A stretch of DNA of 64,000 bases from JAFAFN01 sp963707555 (GTDB lineage: Bacteria; Actinomycetota; Acidimicrobiia; Acidimicrobiales; Microtrichaceae). The stretch spans positions 85,829 through 149,828 of the forward strand of contig CAVPQM010000017.1 of assembly GCA_963707555.1 (NCBI GenBank), in the 5' to 3' direction. The translations under genes and the position numbers were made by a program. Under the pieces are notes generated by a model. The model saw nothing but the letters and a program-made list of their open reading frames with translations. It ran no database searches and had not been told where the DNA came from. Positions 56,579 to 63,953 of this stretch are shown one piece after another (position 1 is the stretch's first letter; each line of letters starts with the position of its first letter).

Positions 56579-57376
56579 TCAGCGCGACGCGAGGCGGAAG
56601 ACCGGCCAGCCGATCTCGGTGCGCCACCTGGTCGGGTCGTCGGTGTCGCGTGGGCCGACGAGATAGATCTCGCGCACCGGTCCGTCGACGGCGAGTGCAT
56701 TGTCGACCACCCAGCTGCCGAGCTGTCCGTACGTGACGTCGATGTCGTGGTGCTCGCCGACGTGGGTGGCGAGGGCCAGCTCGGCCGCCGGCAGCGTCAC
56801 CGGGTGGACCCGGCCGATCTCGGGCGGGTGGTCGGTGGGCCGATAGACCAGCAGGTGGCCGCGGCCCTCCTGGAACAGGGCGTTGTCGTACAGGCCACCG
56901 GGGCTGCCGGTGCGTTCGGTCACGACGGCATCGAGCTCGGCCATCGCGCCGGCGTACCAGCCGAGCGTGTCGCCGTGATCGACGTCGCCCTCGACCGCGG
57001 CGACGGTCATCGCGGGGACCAGGCGCAGCTCGACCTCGAGCTCGGCGGGTTGCGGTTCGAGCAGCCGTTGCAGCGAGGTGACCGCGGCGCGGGTGCGGTC
57101 GAGCTGGGATTCGAGGCGCTGGAGGTGGCCGGCGACGAGCTCGGCGCGGACCTGAGGGTCGGGTGATCGGAGGATGCGCTGCACGTCGTCGAGTGGCACG
57201 TCGAGCTCTCGCAGCCGGTGGACGACCTGTGCGGTCGGGATCTGGTCGACGTCGTAGTAGCGGTAGCCGCTCGAGGGGTCGACCCGGGCGGGCTCGAGCA
57301 GGCCGGCGTCGTGGAAGCGACGCAGGGTGCGCACGCTCAGGTGGGTCAGCTGGGAGAACTCGCCGATCGACAGCAC
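56579..57376 (-). CDS. MerR-family regulator with GyrI-like effector domain
   Basis: 265 residues. The MerR winged helix starts MLSIGEFSQLTHLSVRTLRR followed by HDAGLLEPARVDPSSGYRYY. A coiled-coil dimer helix (about 75-120) leads to a GyrI/BmrR-type ligand-binding domain (ELEVELRLVPAMTVAAVEG, ... and a final strand DDPTRWRTEIGWPVF). Such regulators bind hydrophobic cations or drugs and twist promoters with long spacers. The GTG start has CACAGT six bases upstream and a palindromic operator between -35 and -10. The divergent SnoaL-like gene has a matching operator and is the probable second target. Frame intact. Confidence 0.92.
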   Translation of the reverse strand: MLSIGEFSQLTHLSVRTLRRFHDAGLLEPARVDPSSGYRYYDVDQIPTAQVVHRLRELDVPLDDVQRILRSPDPQVRAELVAGHLQRLESQLDRTRAAVTSLQRLLEPQPAELEVELRLVPAMTVAAVEGDVDHGDTLGWYAGAMAELDAVVTERTGSPGGLYDNALFQEGRGHLLVYRPTDHPPEIGRVHPVTLPAAELALATHVGEHHDIDVTYGQLGSWVVDNALAVDGPVREIYLVGPRDTDDPTRWRTEIGWPVFRLASR

Positions 57377-57382
57377 GGGGTC

Positions 57383-57406
57383 ACTGTGAACCCTCCCCCG
57401 GGGGAG
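57383..57406 (-). promoter_or_regulatory. MerR-type operator-promoter of the merR-like gene
   Basis: The palindrome CTCCCCCGGGGGAG (57393-57406) lies between a TGGACT-like -35 and CACAGT -10 (57383-57388) with an 18-base spacer, the geometry expected for MerR activation. The GTG follows six bases after the -10, so the message is leaderless. Confidence 0.7.
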
Positions 57407-57416
57407 AGTCCAGCGC

Positions 57417-57447
57417 TTGACCCTCCCGCGGGTGGATGCCCGATGGT
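57417..57447 (+). promoter_or_regulatory. MerR-type promoter of the SnoaL-like gene
   Basis: TTGACC (57417-57422) and GATGGT (57442-57447) are spaced by 19 bases, with a near-palindrome ACCCTCCCGCGGGTGG between. The ATG at 57454 follows six bases later. The long spacer and palindrome resemble the facing operator. Confidence 0.55.
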
Positions 57448-57453
57448 GGCCAC

Positions 57454-57807
57454 ATGACCGCTGCGACGCCCATCGATCCTGCCGACCTGCCCGCCTCGAT
57501 CCACGACTTCCTCGCCGCGCACGCCGCCCACGACACCGATGCGGCGCTCGCGCACTTCGGTGACGATGCCGTCGTCGTCGACGACGGACGGAAGTATCGC
57601 GGTGTCGACGGTCTGACCGACTTCCTCGGTCGAGCGGGGTCCGAGTTCACCTACACGACCGAGCTCGTCGGCGCGTCTCGTCTCGACCACGAGCACTGGA
57701 TGGTCGTGCACCACCTCGAGGGCGACTTCCCCGGCGGCGTCGTCGACCTGACCTACTCGTTCACGCTCGACGGTGACCGGATCACCGAGCTGGTGATCGC
57801 CCCCTGA
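57454..57807 (+). CDS. SnoaL-like NTF2-fold protein under MerR control
   Basis: 117 residues. SIHDFLAAHAAHDTDAALAH followed by FGDDAVVVDDGRKYRG and DGLTDFL is the SnoaL_2 N-terminal helix-strand pattern, and the protein ends with paired strands (DHEHWMVVHHLEGDFPGG, VVDLTYSFTLDGDRITEL). The ATG at 57454 is preferred over an in-frame start 18 bases earlier because the MerR-type promoter places transcription there. It may bind or modify the ligand sensed by the divergent MerR regulator. No catalytic residues are assigned. Frame intact. Confidence 0.85.
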   Translation: MTAATPIDPADLPASIHDFLAAHAAHDTDAALAHFGDDAVVVDDGRKYRGVDGLTDFLGRAGSEFTYTTELVGASRLDHEHWMVVHHLEGDFPGGVVDLTYSFTLDGDRITELVIAP

Positions 57808-57889
57808 GCTTCAGCATGACGACTCCTCGTCGGCGCCACCCCTCGCGGCGCCAGGTCCGGCGGGACGGTGAACACCGTTGAGGAATTGG

Positions 57890-58555
57890 CTACGGCTGGC
57901 CGAGATCGGCGCGCGGATTCTCACGCTGGTGCTGGCGTGACTGCGCCAACCAGGCCGAGTACTCGGCGAGGTAGTCGAACCCCGGCGCGGTGACCTCCTC
58001 GAACGTCATCCAGCCGAGCGGGCTCGCCCACCACGCGATCTGCTTGCCCGACACATCCCTTACCGGCACCATCGGCGCCGGCGTCTCCTCCGAGGTCGGA
58101 ACAACGGTCGGGTAGAGGTCGTCCCAGTCGACGTAGCCGGTCAGCGAGTGGTCGTCGTTGTCGATGACGGGAATGGGCTGGCCGGGGACGATGCCCTCGA
58201 CTCCGGACGATGGAGGTTCGAACGGGGGCGCTTCGGTCATCGGACCCTGCCACTGGTCGACCACCCCGGCCCCTGGCACTGTCGTCGGACCTTCGACGGG
58301 GGTCTCGTCCGCCGTGTCCAGCACCTGAGCCCTCTCCCCGGGCTGAAGTGCCAGCAGCCCCACGATCAAGATCGTCGCCGCAGCGGCGACGCCGGCGATC
58401 GCTGCCAGCCGCCTGTGGGGCTGGTGTCGTCTCTTGCTCTCGCGCTGTCGGAGCGATGTCGCCAGCTCGGCCGGTGTCGGTTCGGGGAAGTCAGCCAGCG
58501 TCTCTCTGAGGGCGCGCCCCACTGCGGTGTCGACTGCATCATCCACGACGGTCAC
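57890..58555 (-). CDS. Single-span membrane protein, probable anti-sigma factor partner
   Basis: 221 residues. The first 45 residues are cytoplasmic and helical (VGRALRETLADFPEPTPAEL, then SLRQRESKRRHQPHRR). One membrane helix follows (LAAIAGVAAAATILIVGLLA, about 49-68), then a Pro-rich linker and an outer domain ending ASPLGWMTFEEVTAPGFDYL and a basic tail. The gene overlaps the 3-prime end of the ECF sigma gene by 17 bases, which is the usual layout of a sigma/anti-sigma pair. No zinc-binding HxxxCxxC motif is present, so it is not a ZAS-type factor, and the role is inferred from context. The GTG at 58555 is preferred because GGAAGG lies just upstream. Confidence 0.72.
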   Translation of the reverse strand: MTVVDDAVDTAVGRALRETLADFPEPTPAELATSLRQRESKRRHQPHRRLAAIAGVAAAATILIVGLLALQPGERAQVLDTADETPVEGPTTVPGAGVVDQWQGPMTEAPPFEPPSSGVEGIVPGQPIPVIDNDDHSLTGYVDWDDLYPTVVPTSEETPAPMVPVRDVSGKQIAWWASPLGWMTFEEVTAPGFDYLAEYSAWLAQSRQHQRENPRADLGQP

Positions 58556-59048
58556 CAACCTTCCCGGTCCGGGTCTCCGTGCCGTCGAGCGCGGCTCGCA
58601 GCGAGCGTCGACCGTTGAACAGCGCGTTCTTCACTGCACCGTCGGTGAGGCCGGTGCTCTCCGCGATGGACGCGATCGTCATGTCGAACAAGTAGTGAAG
58701 GACCACCACCTCGCGTTGTCTTCGGGGGAGCTGCCTGATCGCGGCGTGCACCTCCCCGCTGAAGTCGGGCGGCGCCAAGGCTTCGGGTGACGGGCCGACG
58801 CGACGGAGCGCGCGGCCCTCTGCCGCGGAACGTCGGTGCTGCGTGTGGGACCAGTTGAGCGCGCAGCGGAGCATCCACGCCTTGGGGTGAAGGATCTGGG
58901 TGCCGCTGTCGAGGGCCTGCCAGTAGCGAAGCAACGCCTCCTGCGCGCAGTCCTCAGCGGTGGATCGATCTCCGCTGATCACGAGCACGGCAGCGCCCAC
59001 TTGTCGGTAGAGCGGGATCATCTCCTTCACGAGCTCGTCCAGATCCAT
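58539..59048 (-). CDS. ECF sigma factor
   Basis: 169 residues. Sigma-2: MIPLYRQVGAAVLVISGDRS followed by AEDCAQEALLRYWQAL and HPKAWMLRCALNWSHTQHRR. Sigma-4: IRQLPRRQREVVVLHYLFDM followed by IASIAESTGLTDGAVKNAL. A Pro-rich linker joins them, and there is no C-terminal extension. The ATG at 59048 is chosen because GAGGA lies eight bases upstream; an in-frame ATG at 59060 is possible. GAAC and CGAT elements about 18 bases apart lie in the AT-richer upstream region and may form a self-recognised promoter. The membrane protein that follows is its probable anti-sigma factor. Frame intact. Confidence 0.86.
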   Translation of the reverse strand: MDLDELVKEMIPLYRQVGAAVLVISGDRSTAEDCAQEALLRYWQALDSGTQILHPKAWMLRCALNWSHTQHRRSAAEGRALRRVGPSPEALAPPDFSGEVHAAIRQLPRRQREVVVLHYLFDMTIASIAESTGLTDGAVKNALFNGRRSLRAALDGTETRTGKVGDRRG

Positions 59049-59297
59049 GCCGATCCTCATCGTGGGACATCGGAGGTGCTCCATGTAGACGCAGCCGAGC
59101 CGGCAAATGGTTTGATCGTCCGTTATCGATGTGCGCGCACTCCATAGTTCGCTGCCACGAGTGCGCCGTCGCACATCGAGGCCATGATCAGATCCGCTCC
59201 GCGGCCGATGAAGTTCGACGCGCGCGTCCGTGTCGAACAGCTCGAACCACGTCGTGCTCACCCAACACCATCGATCCAGGGACAACGTCCCCGCTCG

Positions 59298-59753
59298 TCA
59301 CGACGAGAGACCGAGGATCGTACGGAGCCGGTCGAGGACGGCCTGCTCGGAGGGCTTGACACCCTTCGAGGCATCGGCGACCGCCTGGCCGATGTCCATG
59401 AGCCACTGACGGACCTGCGCCGCCTCGTCCGCGGGCAGCACGGCGAGCACTTCGACGGCCTTGGCGACGTCGTCGAGCAATCCGTCGACGACGACGTTCG
59501 GCGTCGCACCCTTGTGCTGCTTCGCATCGTGGCGGGCTTCCTTGTTCCCCGCCTCGGGCACGATCTCGGCGATCAGCTGATCGGCCGGGCCGGAGTGCAG
59601 CGGGCGGGCGATCGCCTTGGCCCCGGCGGCGGACTCCTTCATCATCGAGATGGGCCCGTGCTCGCCGACCAGTCCGAGGGCGAGCAGGATCGCCACCGGC
59701 GCGTCGGTCAGGGTGTGCCACTGCTCGTCGGAGAACGCGGAACGGTCGGTCAT
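59298..59753 (-). CDS. Unrecognised 151-aa protein, copy 1 of a duplicated gene
   Basis: Helical, soluble protein with no signal peptide or membrane span. It begins MTDRSAFSDEQWHTLTDAPV and has a glycine/hydrophobic segment (AILLALGLVGEHGPISMMK), a lysine/histidine patch EARHDAKQHKG and a C-terminal helical half (LDDVAKAVEVLAVLPADEAA). I do not recognise the family. AGGAG lies seven bases before the ATG. A second copy 3.5 kb away (62811-63260) differs by one amino acid (Ala here, Asp there, near residue 138) and in the last two residues. The gene and its ribosome binding site lie inside the 484-bp repeat. It converges on the YccF-like gene. Confidence 0.8.
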   Translation of the reverse strand: MTDRSAFSDEQWHTLTDAPVAILLALGLVGEHGPISMMKESAAGAKAIARPLHSGPADQLIAEIVPEAGNKEARHDAKQHKGATPNVVVDGLLDDVAKAVEVLAVLPADEAAQVRQWLMDIGQAVADASKGVKPSEQAVLDRLRTILGLSS

Positions 59754-59789
59754 CGGTGACTCCTCGTGCGAGCGGCTTCCGCCGGGTGC
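59306..59789. repeat. 484-bp direct repeat, copy 1
   Basis: Matches 62813-63296 with only two base differences (at the positions corresponding to the Ala/Asp change and a silent Pro codon) and no gaps; offset 3,507 bp. It covers the unknown 151-aa gene from its end to just upstream of its ribosome binding site. No terminal inverted repeats or target-site duplication are visible at the edges. Confidence 0.95.
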
Positions 59790-59842
59790 GGTCCCGCGAA
59801 CAGTAGGAGGGGGATCGCCCGGCGAGCGGGCAGACTCGCACC

Positions 59843-60022
59843 ATGAAGACGATCGGCAACATCTTGTGGTTCGTGCTGTCCGGGCTCTGGCTGGCGATCG
59901 GCTTCTTCCTGGCCGGCCTGGTGTGCTGCATCACGATCATCGGCATCCCGTTCGGCATCCAGGCGTTCAAGCTCGCCGGGTTCGCGCTGTGGCCGTTCGG
60001 GCGTGCCGTCGTCTCGGGCTGA
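59843..60022 (+). CDS. YccF-domain small membrane protein, 59 aa
   Basis: MKTIGNILWFVLSGLWLAIG begins a protein made of a single YccF (inner membrane component, DUF307) unit: two membrane segments around LVCCITIIGIPFGIQAFKLA, ending ALWPFGRAVVSG. The CxxxIGIPFGxQ(A/S)FKLA motif is diagnostic. Most YccF proteins have two such units; this is the short single-unit type. Function unknown. The reading frame is intact and lies between the convergent 151-aa gene and the downstream RCC1 lipoprotein gene; the ATG lacks a strong ribosome binding site. Confidence 0.85.
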   Translation: MKTIGNILWFVLSGLWLAIGFFLAGLVCCITIIGIPFGIQAFKLAGFALWPFGRAVVSG

Positions 60023-60196
60023 CGAGAGCCGCCGGTGCCGGTCGCCCCGGCGGACGTCTCGCACAGCACGCGGCGGAAGTCGCGCCCGGTCGGGGCGTGA
60101 CCTTGTTCGACTCAGGAAGGTCGCCCGTGCCCGACGAGGCACGATCGCAGCGGGGGCGCCACCGCGACCGCGACGTCGTCGGACGACGAATCGATC

Positions 60197-61582
60197 TCAG
60201 CTGACCGGCAGCCCCTGCACCCGGACAGGGGTGAGGGCATTCGTCGTGGTGCCGTCGCCGAGCTGGCCGAGGTTGTTGCGGCCCCAGCAACGGGCGGTTC
60301 CGCCCTCGAGCACTACGCAGGAGTGACTCCCTCCTCCACTGAGCAAGGCCGCGCCGGTGAGCCCGGTGACCTGCACCGGCGTCAGGGAAGTCGACCCCGA
60401 CCCGGTGCCGAGCTGCCCGTCGGCTCCCCAACCCCAGCAGCGAACGGAGCCGTCCACGAGGAGCGCGCACGTGTGCTCCACACTCGCGTCGATCGCTGCG
60501 ACGTCGGTGAGCCCGACGACCTGGACCGGCACCGAGGAGTCGTTCCACGTACCGTCGCCGAGTGTGTAGGTGTTCTGGCCCCAGCAGCGCGCCGTGCCGT
60601 CCAGGAGCGCCGCGCACGTGTGGGAATAGCTTGCAGTGATCGAGGCGACGTTCGTGAGCCCGTCGACCTGGACCGGCAGCGACGAGTTCGTGGTCGTGCC
60701 GTCGCCGAGCTGCCCGATGTTGTTGAAGCCCCAGCAGCGCAGGGTGCCGTCGCTGATCACCGCGCACGAGTACTGAAGGCCGGTCGCGATCGAGACGACG
60801 TCGGTCAGCCCGGCGACCTGGACCGGCACCGACGAGGGCGTGGTCGTACCGTCGCCGAGCTGACCATCGCCGTTGGGGCCCCAGCAGCGAACGGAGCCGT
60901 CCACGAGGAGCGCGCAGGTGTGCTGCGCACCCGCGTCGATCGCTGCGACGTCGGTGAGCCCGACGACCTGGACCGGCACCGAGGAGTCGTTCCACGTACC
61001 GTCGCCGAGTGTGCGGATGTTCCGGCCCCAGCAGCGCGCCGTGCCGTCCAGGAGCGCCGCACACGTGTGGAGATATCCCGCAGTGATCGAGGCGACGTTC
61101 GTGAGCCCGATGACCTGGACCGGCAGCGACGAGTTGGTGGTCGTGCCGTCGCCGAGCTGCCCGTAGGTGTTCTGACCCCAGCAGAAGGCTGTGTGGTCCA
61201 CCAAGACCGCACAGGTGTGGCTCCGTCCGCCGGCGACCTGGACCACATCGCCGGTCTCGACGACGGTGACGACGAAGGACCCCGACGCCGCGTTGGCCGC
61301 CTCGTCGGCAGCGGTGCAGGTGACCTCGGTCGCGCCGATCGGGAAGACCCCCGCCGCCGGCGTGCAGTGCACCGGGACCGCGCCGTCGATGTCGTCGACC
61401 GCGCTGGCCTCCCAAATCACCTCGGCACCCGCCGGATCGGTCGTCGTCACGGAGAAGTCCGCCGGCAGTGTCAGCACCGGAGGTGTCGTGTCCTTGGCCG
61501 GCGGTGGAGTCGGACAGGCTGTCGCCATCACGGCGACCACAGCGATGACGAGGCCCAACAGGGCACGGGTGCGAACTGACAT
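60197..61582 (-). CDS. HYR-RCC1 repeat lipoprotein
   Basis: 461 residues. Lipoprotein signal with lipobox ATAC (C23, in VVAVMATACPTPPP), a HYR-type Ig domain (TPPVLTLPADFSVTTT to SGSFVVTVVE) and seven RCC1-like blades, each with the form (S/H)(H/Y)(T/S)CA(V/A/L)L..G(T/S)..CWG followed by QLGDGTTT or TLGDGTW. The set would close a beta-propeller outside the cell. In DNA, three blades are repeated with a 447-base period at about 60.43-60.79 and 60.88-61.24 kb, so the propeller grew by recent internal duplication. The ATG at 61582 has GGGAGGG upstream; an in-frame extension upstream belongs to another gene remnant. No enzymatic domain. Confidence 0.88.
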   Translation of the reverse strand: MSVRTRALLGLVIAVVAVMATACPTPPPAKDTTPPVLTLPADFSVTTTDPAGAEVIWEASAVDDIDGAVPVHCTPAAGVFPIGATEVTCTAADEAANAASGSFVVTVVETGDVVQVAGGRSHTCAVLVDHTAFCWGQNTYGQLGDGTTTNSSLPVQVIGLTNVASITAGYLHTCAALLDGTARCWGRNIRTLGDGTWNDSSVPVQVVGLTDVAAIDAGAQHTCALLVDGSVRCWGPNGDGQLGDGTTTPSSVPVQVAGLTDVVSIATGLQYSCAVISDGTLRCWGFNNIGQLGDGTTTNSSLPVQVDGLTNVASITASYSHTCAALLDGTARCWGQNTYTLGDGTWNDSSVPVQVVGLTDVAAIDASVEHTCALLVDGSVRCWGWGADGQLGTGSGSTSLTPVQVTGLTGAALLSGGGSHSCVVLEGGTARCWGRNNLGQLGDGTTTNALTPVRVQGLPVS

Positions 61583-61689
61583 GAGCTTCCCTCCTGGGAG
61601 CGCGGCCGACGCCGCCGCCACCACGGCAGCAACGACGCTGTCGCCCACTCCCCCTTGACCGGCAGCTGCCGGCGCCTCCAGTGGCCCCG

Positions 61690-62150
61690 AACGTGGCCGC
61701 TTGATTCCTAACATCCGCCGCCGGGCGCGCACATCGGGCAGATGCCCGATGCGCGTCACCGATCGACGAGCGGCCGAAGGCGATGCGGCTTCGAACGCCT
61801 CGCGCACCGCCGCCGGGATGCGGCCCTTCGCCGAGATCGAGTGACCGTTCGCGTTCGCCCACGCACGAACGTCCGCAACGGTCGGGGCCGCGGGCGCCAG
61901 CGGTCCGGCAGACGGCAGCTCCGCGGCACGATCCGCCGCCGGAGCGTCCTCCGCATCGTGAGCGAGCGCTGCGCCCAGGAACCGGTGGGTCCACTCCTGT
62001 GCCAGCGGTCGGGTCTCGCAGAACACGATCGGCACCGCGGGGAACCTGACCTGTGCCTCGGCCAGTCCGCCGGACTCGACCGCGTCGTCACCGGCCGGCA
62101 GCGCGTGCCGGCGGGTCGTCGTCGCCTACCGGGCGCTGGACTTCCACGAG
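61690..62150 (-). pseudogene. Remnant of an ERCC4-nuclease/Lsr2-like fusion gene
   Basis: The sequence VPIVFCETRPLAQEWTHRFL resembles the end of the ERCC4-type nuclease domain in actinobacterial proteins of this kind, and VRAWANANGHSISAKGRIPA followed by VREAFEAA is a typical Lsr2 C-terminal DNA-binding domain (AT-hook-like RGR replaced by KGR). The upstream part carries DAVESGGLAEAQVRFPAVPI in a neighbouring frame, but the start, the catalytic part of the nuclease and the normal stop are missing. The remnant then runs in frame towards the RCC1 gene. It is a 5-prime-truncated gene, or a gene broken by both deletion and shifts. Confidence 0.6.
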
Positions 62151-62164
62151 TAGCGACGGCTTCG

Positions 62165-62189
62165 CCTGACCGCCGACCGAGAGGTCAGG
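62165..62189 (-). terminator. Possible hairpin after the small lipoprotein gene
   Basis: CCTGACC (62165-62171) pairs with GGTCAGG (62183-62189) across an 11-base loop, about 50 bases downstream of the lipoprotein stop at 62238. No T-run. Confidence 0.35.
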
Positions 62190-62237
62190 GCCAGGCGGAG
62201 CCGATCACCGACAGAACAGACGCTGTCGGCTGCGTCC

Positions 62238-62666
62238 TCAGATGTCGTCGGACCCGCCGACGACCTCGAACAGCTGGTTGCGGAACGGGGTCATGCCGCC
62301 GCGGATCTCACCGTCGAATGCGCGGGCGCCGAACGACCAGGTGCCGTTGAGCGCGGTGCTGGGCATCGTGCAGGTGTACACGGCGGTCACCGTCGGCTGC
62401 GGGGTGAATCCACCGTCGCACTCGACGGTCTCGACGCCCGTCGGGGGCAGCAGGCGCCACTCGATGTCGGTGACGGCGATGTCGTCGGCCGCGGTGATCG
62501 TGACGGTGAACGTCTCACCGGCGACCACCGGCGTGGGCGAGACCGACATCGACTCGACCCCGGCGGGTGCCGACGGTCCGGACGGCGGCGTGGCTGGCGG
62601 GGGCTGCACGCACCCGGACAACGCGACAGCGGCTGCGAACAACACGACTACGGCACAACGCTTCAT
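62238..62666 (-). CDS. Small lipoprotein with an Ig-like domain
   Basis: 142 residues. MKRCAVVVLFAAAVALSGCV is a lipoprotein signal with lipobox LSGC (C19). A Pro/Ser spacer leads to one beta-sandwich domain (SMSVSPTPVVAGETFTVTIT, ADDIAVTDIEWRLLPPTG and a final FRNQLFEVVGG), with an internal cysteine pair (ECDGGF, YTCTMP) that could form a disulfide. GGGGGA lies upstream of the ATG. The same signal and HYR-like motifs as in the RCC1 lipoprotein suggest a shared surface role. Frame intact; function unknown. Confidence 0.78.
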   Translation of the reverse strand: MKRCAVVVLFAAAVALSGCVQPPPATPPSGPSAPAGVESMSVSPTPVVAGETFTVTITAADDIAVTDIEWRLLPPTGVETVECDGGFTPQPTVTAVYTCTMPSTALNGTWSFGARAFDGEIRGGMTPFRNQLFEVVGGSDDI

Positions 62667-62810
62667 CTGTGATCCCCCATCTAGGCCCCAGGAGTGGGAA
62701 CGGGCGACCCTAACCGTCGGTGACTGACAGCACGTCATCGCCACCCGGGACGCTTGCGGAGGGTGAGATCGGCAGGGCACGACCGGCACCAACCGGACGG
62801 CCGAGTGCCG

Positions 62811-63260
62811 CTAGAGACCGAGGATCGTACGGAGCCGGTCGAGGACGTCCTGCTCGGAGGGCTTGACACCCTTCGAGGCATCGGCGACCGCCTGGCCGAT
62901 GTCCATGAGCCACTGACGGACCTGCGCCGCCTCGTCCGCGGGCAGCACGGCGAGCACTTCGACGGCCTTGGCGACGTCGTCGAGCAATCCGTCGACGACG
63001 ACGTTCGGCGTCGCACCCTTGTGCTGCTTCGCATCGTGGCGGGCTTCCTTGTTCCCCGCCTCGGGCACGATCTCGGCGATCAGCTGATCGGCCGGGCCGG
63101 AGTGCAGTGGGCGGGCGATCGCCTTGGCCCCGGCGGCGGACTCCTTCATCATCGAGATGGGCCCGTGCTCGCCGACCAGTCCGAGGGCGAGCAGGATCGC
63201 CACCGGCGCGTCGGTCAGGGTGTGCCACTGCTCGTCGGAGAACGCGGAACGGTCGGTCAT
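62811..63260 (-). CDS. Unrecognised 149-aa protein, copy 2 of the duplicated gene
   Basis: Near-identical to the copy at 59298-59753: an Asp replaces one Ala near residue 138, and the protein ends after ILGL because the repeat boundary brings in a TAG stop (copy 1 ends ILGLSS). The ribosome binding site AGGAG is duplicated too, so it can be translated independently. In addition the frame is open upstream into the GNAT gene, so a 380-residue GNAT fusion could also be made. Function unknown. Confidence 0.78.
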   Translation of the reverse strand: MTDRSAFSDEQWHTLTDAPVAILLALGLVGEHGPISMMKESAAGAKAIARPLHSGPADQLIAEIVPEAGNKEARHDAKQHKGATPNVVVDGLLDDVAKAVEVLAVLPADEAAQVRQWLMDIGQAVADASKGVKPSEQDVLDRLRTILGL

Positions 63261-63296
63261 CGGTGACTCCTCGTGCGAGCGGCTTCCGCCGGGTGC
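62813..63296. repeat. 484-bp direct repeat, copy 2
   Basis: Matches 59306-59789; two mismatches. Its downstream edge supplies the stop of the 149-aa gene, and its upstream edge meets the GNAT coding sequence, where the natural end of that gene appears to have been replaced. Confidence 0.95.
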
Positions 63297-63953
63297 AGGT
63301 CCGGCGAAGTGTACGGGCGACGGAGCGCGCTCAGCTGCGCGGAGCTCGAACCAGATCGACTCGGGACGGGTGCCGTCGGGCAGGCGCGCCGGACGCCGGC
63401 TCACCTCGATGCCACCGGCACGTGAGACGCAGGTGACCATGGCGGCGTTCGACTGACGCGTGCCGACCGAGATGGTGCGGATTCCGGCGCGATGGATCGC
63501 CTCGACGACGGCGGCGAACGCTCCCGGGCCGAGGCCTTGCGATCGGCGACTCGGGAGCAACCAGAACCCGATGGAACAGCGCGAGCGGCGTCGGCTCACG
63601 TCGCGCAGGGCGCCGAACCCGAGCACGGAACCGTCGACGGCGTGACACACCGACACGTAGCCGAGCTGCACCGGGTCGAACGTGTCCAGCTGCGCTCGGG
63701 CGGCGCTCGCGTGGTCGCGACTCCACCCGTTCGCGTCGCAGAAGTCCTGGTCCAGCGACTCGAGGATGGCGGCGGCATCGGACGGTCCTGCTGGACGAAC
63801 CAGGAGGTCGCCGACCGCGACTGGCGACATCGTCCGCAACAGGTCGACCGCCGCCAGATGCCGGCGATGCTGCAACAGCGGTAGGGAGATCAGGTAACCC
63901 CCGACCAGCACCAATGCCAGACCACCGACCGCGCCGATCACCGGGCCCGTCAC
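63261..63953 (-). CDS. Membrane-anchored GNAT acetyltransferase, 3-prime end fused to the repeat
   Basis: An N-terminal membrane helix (IGAVGGLALVLVGGYLISLP) and a short linker precede a GNAT domain: LVRPAGPSDAAAILESLDQD, VLGFGALRDV, CSIGFWLLPSRRSQGLGPGA (acetyl-CoA pyrophosphate loop) and TISVGTRQSNAAMVTCVSRAGG. This is the RimJ/RimL-like layout. The domain ends naturally near SIWFELRAAE, but no stop codon follows; the frame passes through the repeat edge (63296) into the 149-aa gene, giving a potential 380-residue protein. GTG start at 63953. Substrate unknown. Either the original stop was lost when the repeat arrived, or a sequence error removed it. Confidence 0.75.

Noticed and set aside
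60197..62035. A 612-residue frame making the RCC1 lipoprotein start inside the ERCC4/Lsr2 remnant
   Set aside because: The ATG at 61582 has a strong ribosome binding site and begins a proper lipoprotein signal; an internal signal peptide would not make sense in the longer form.
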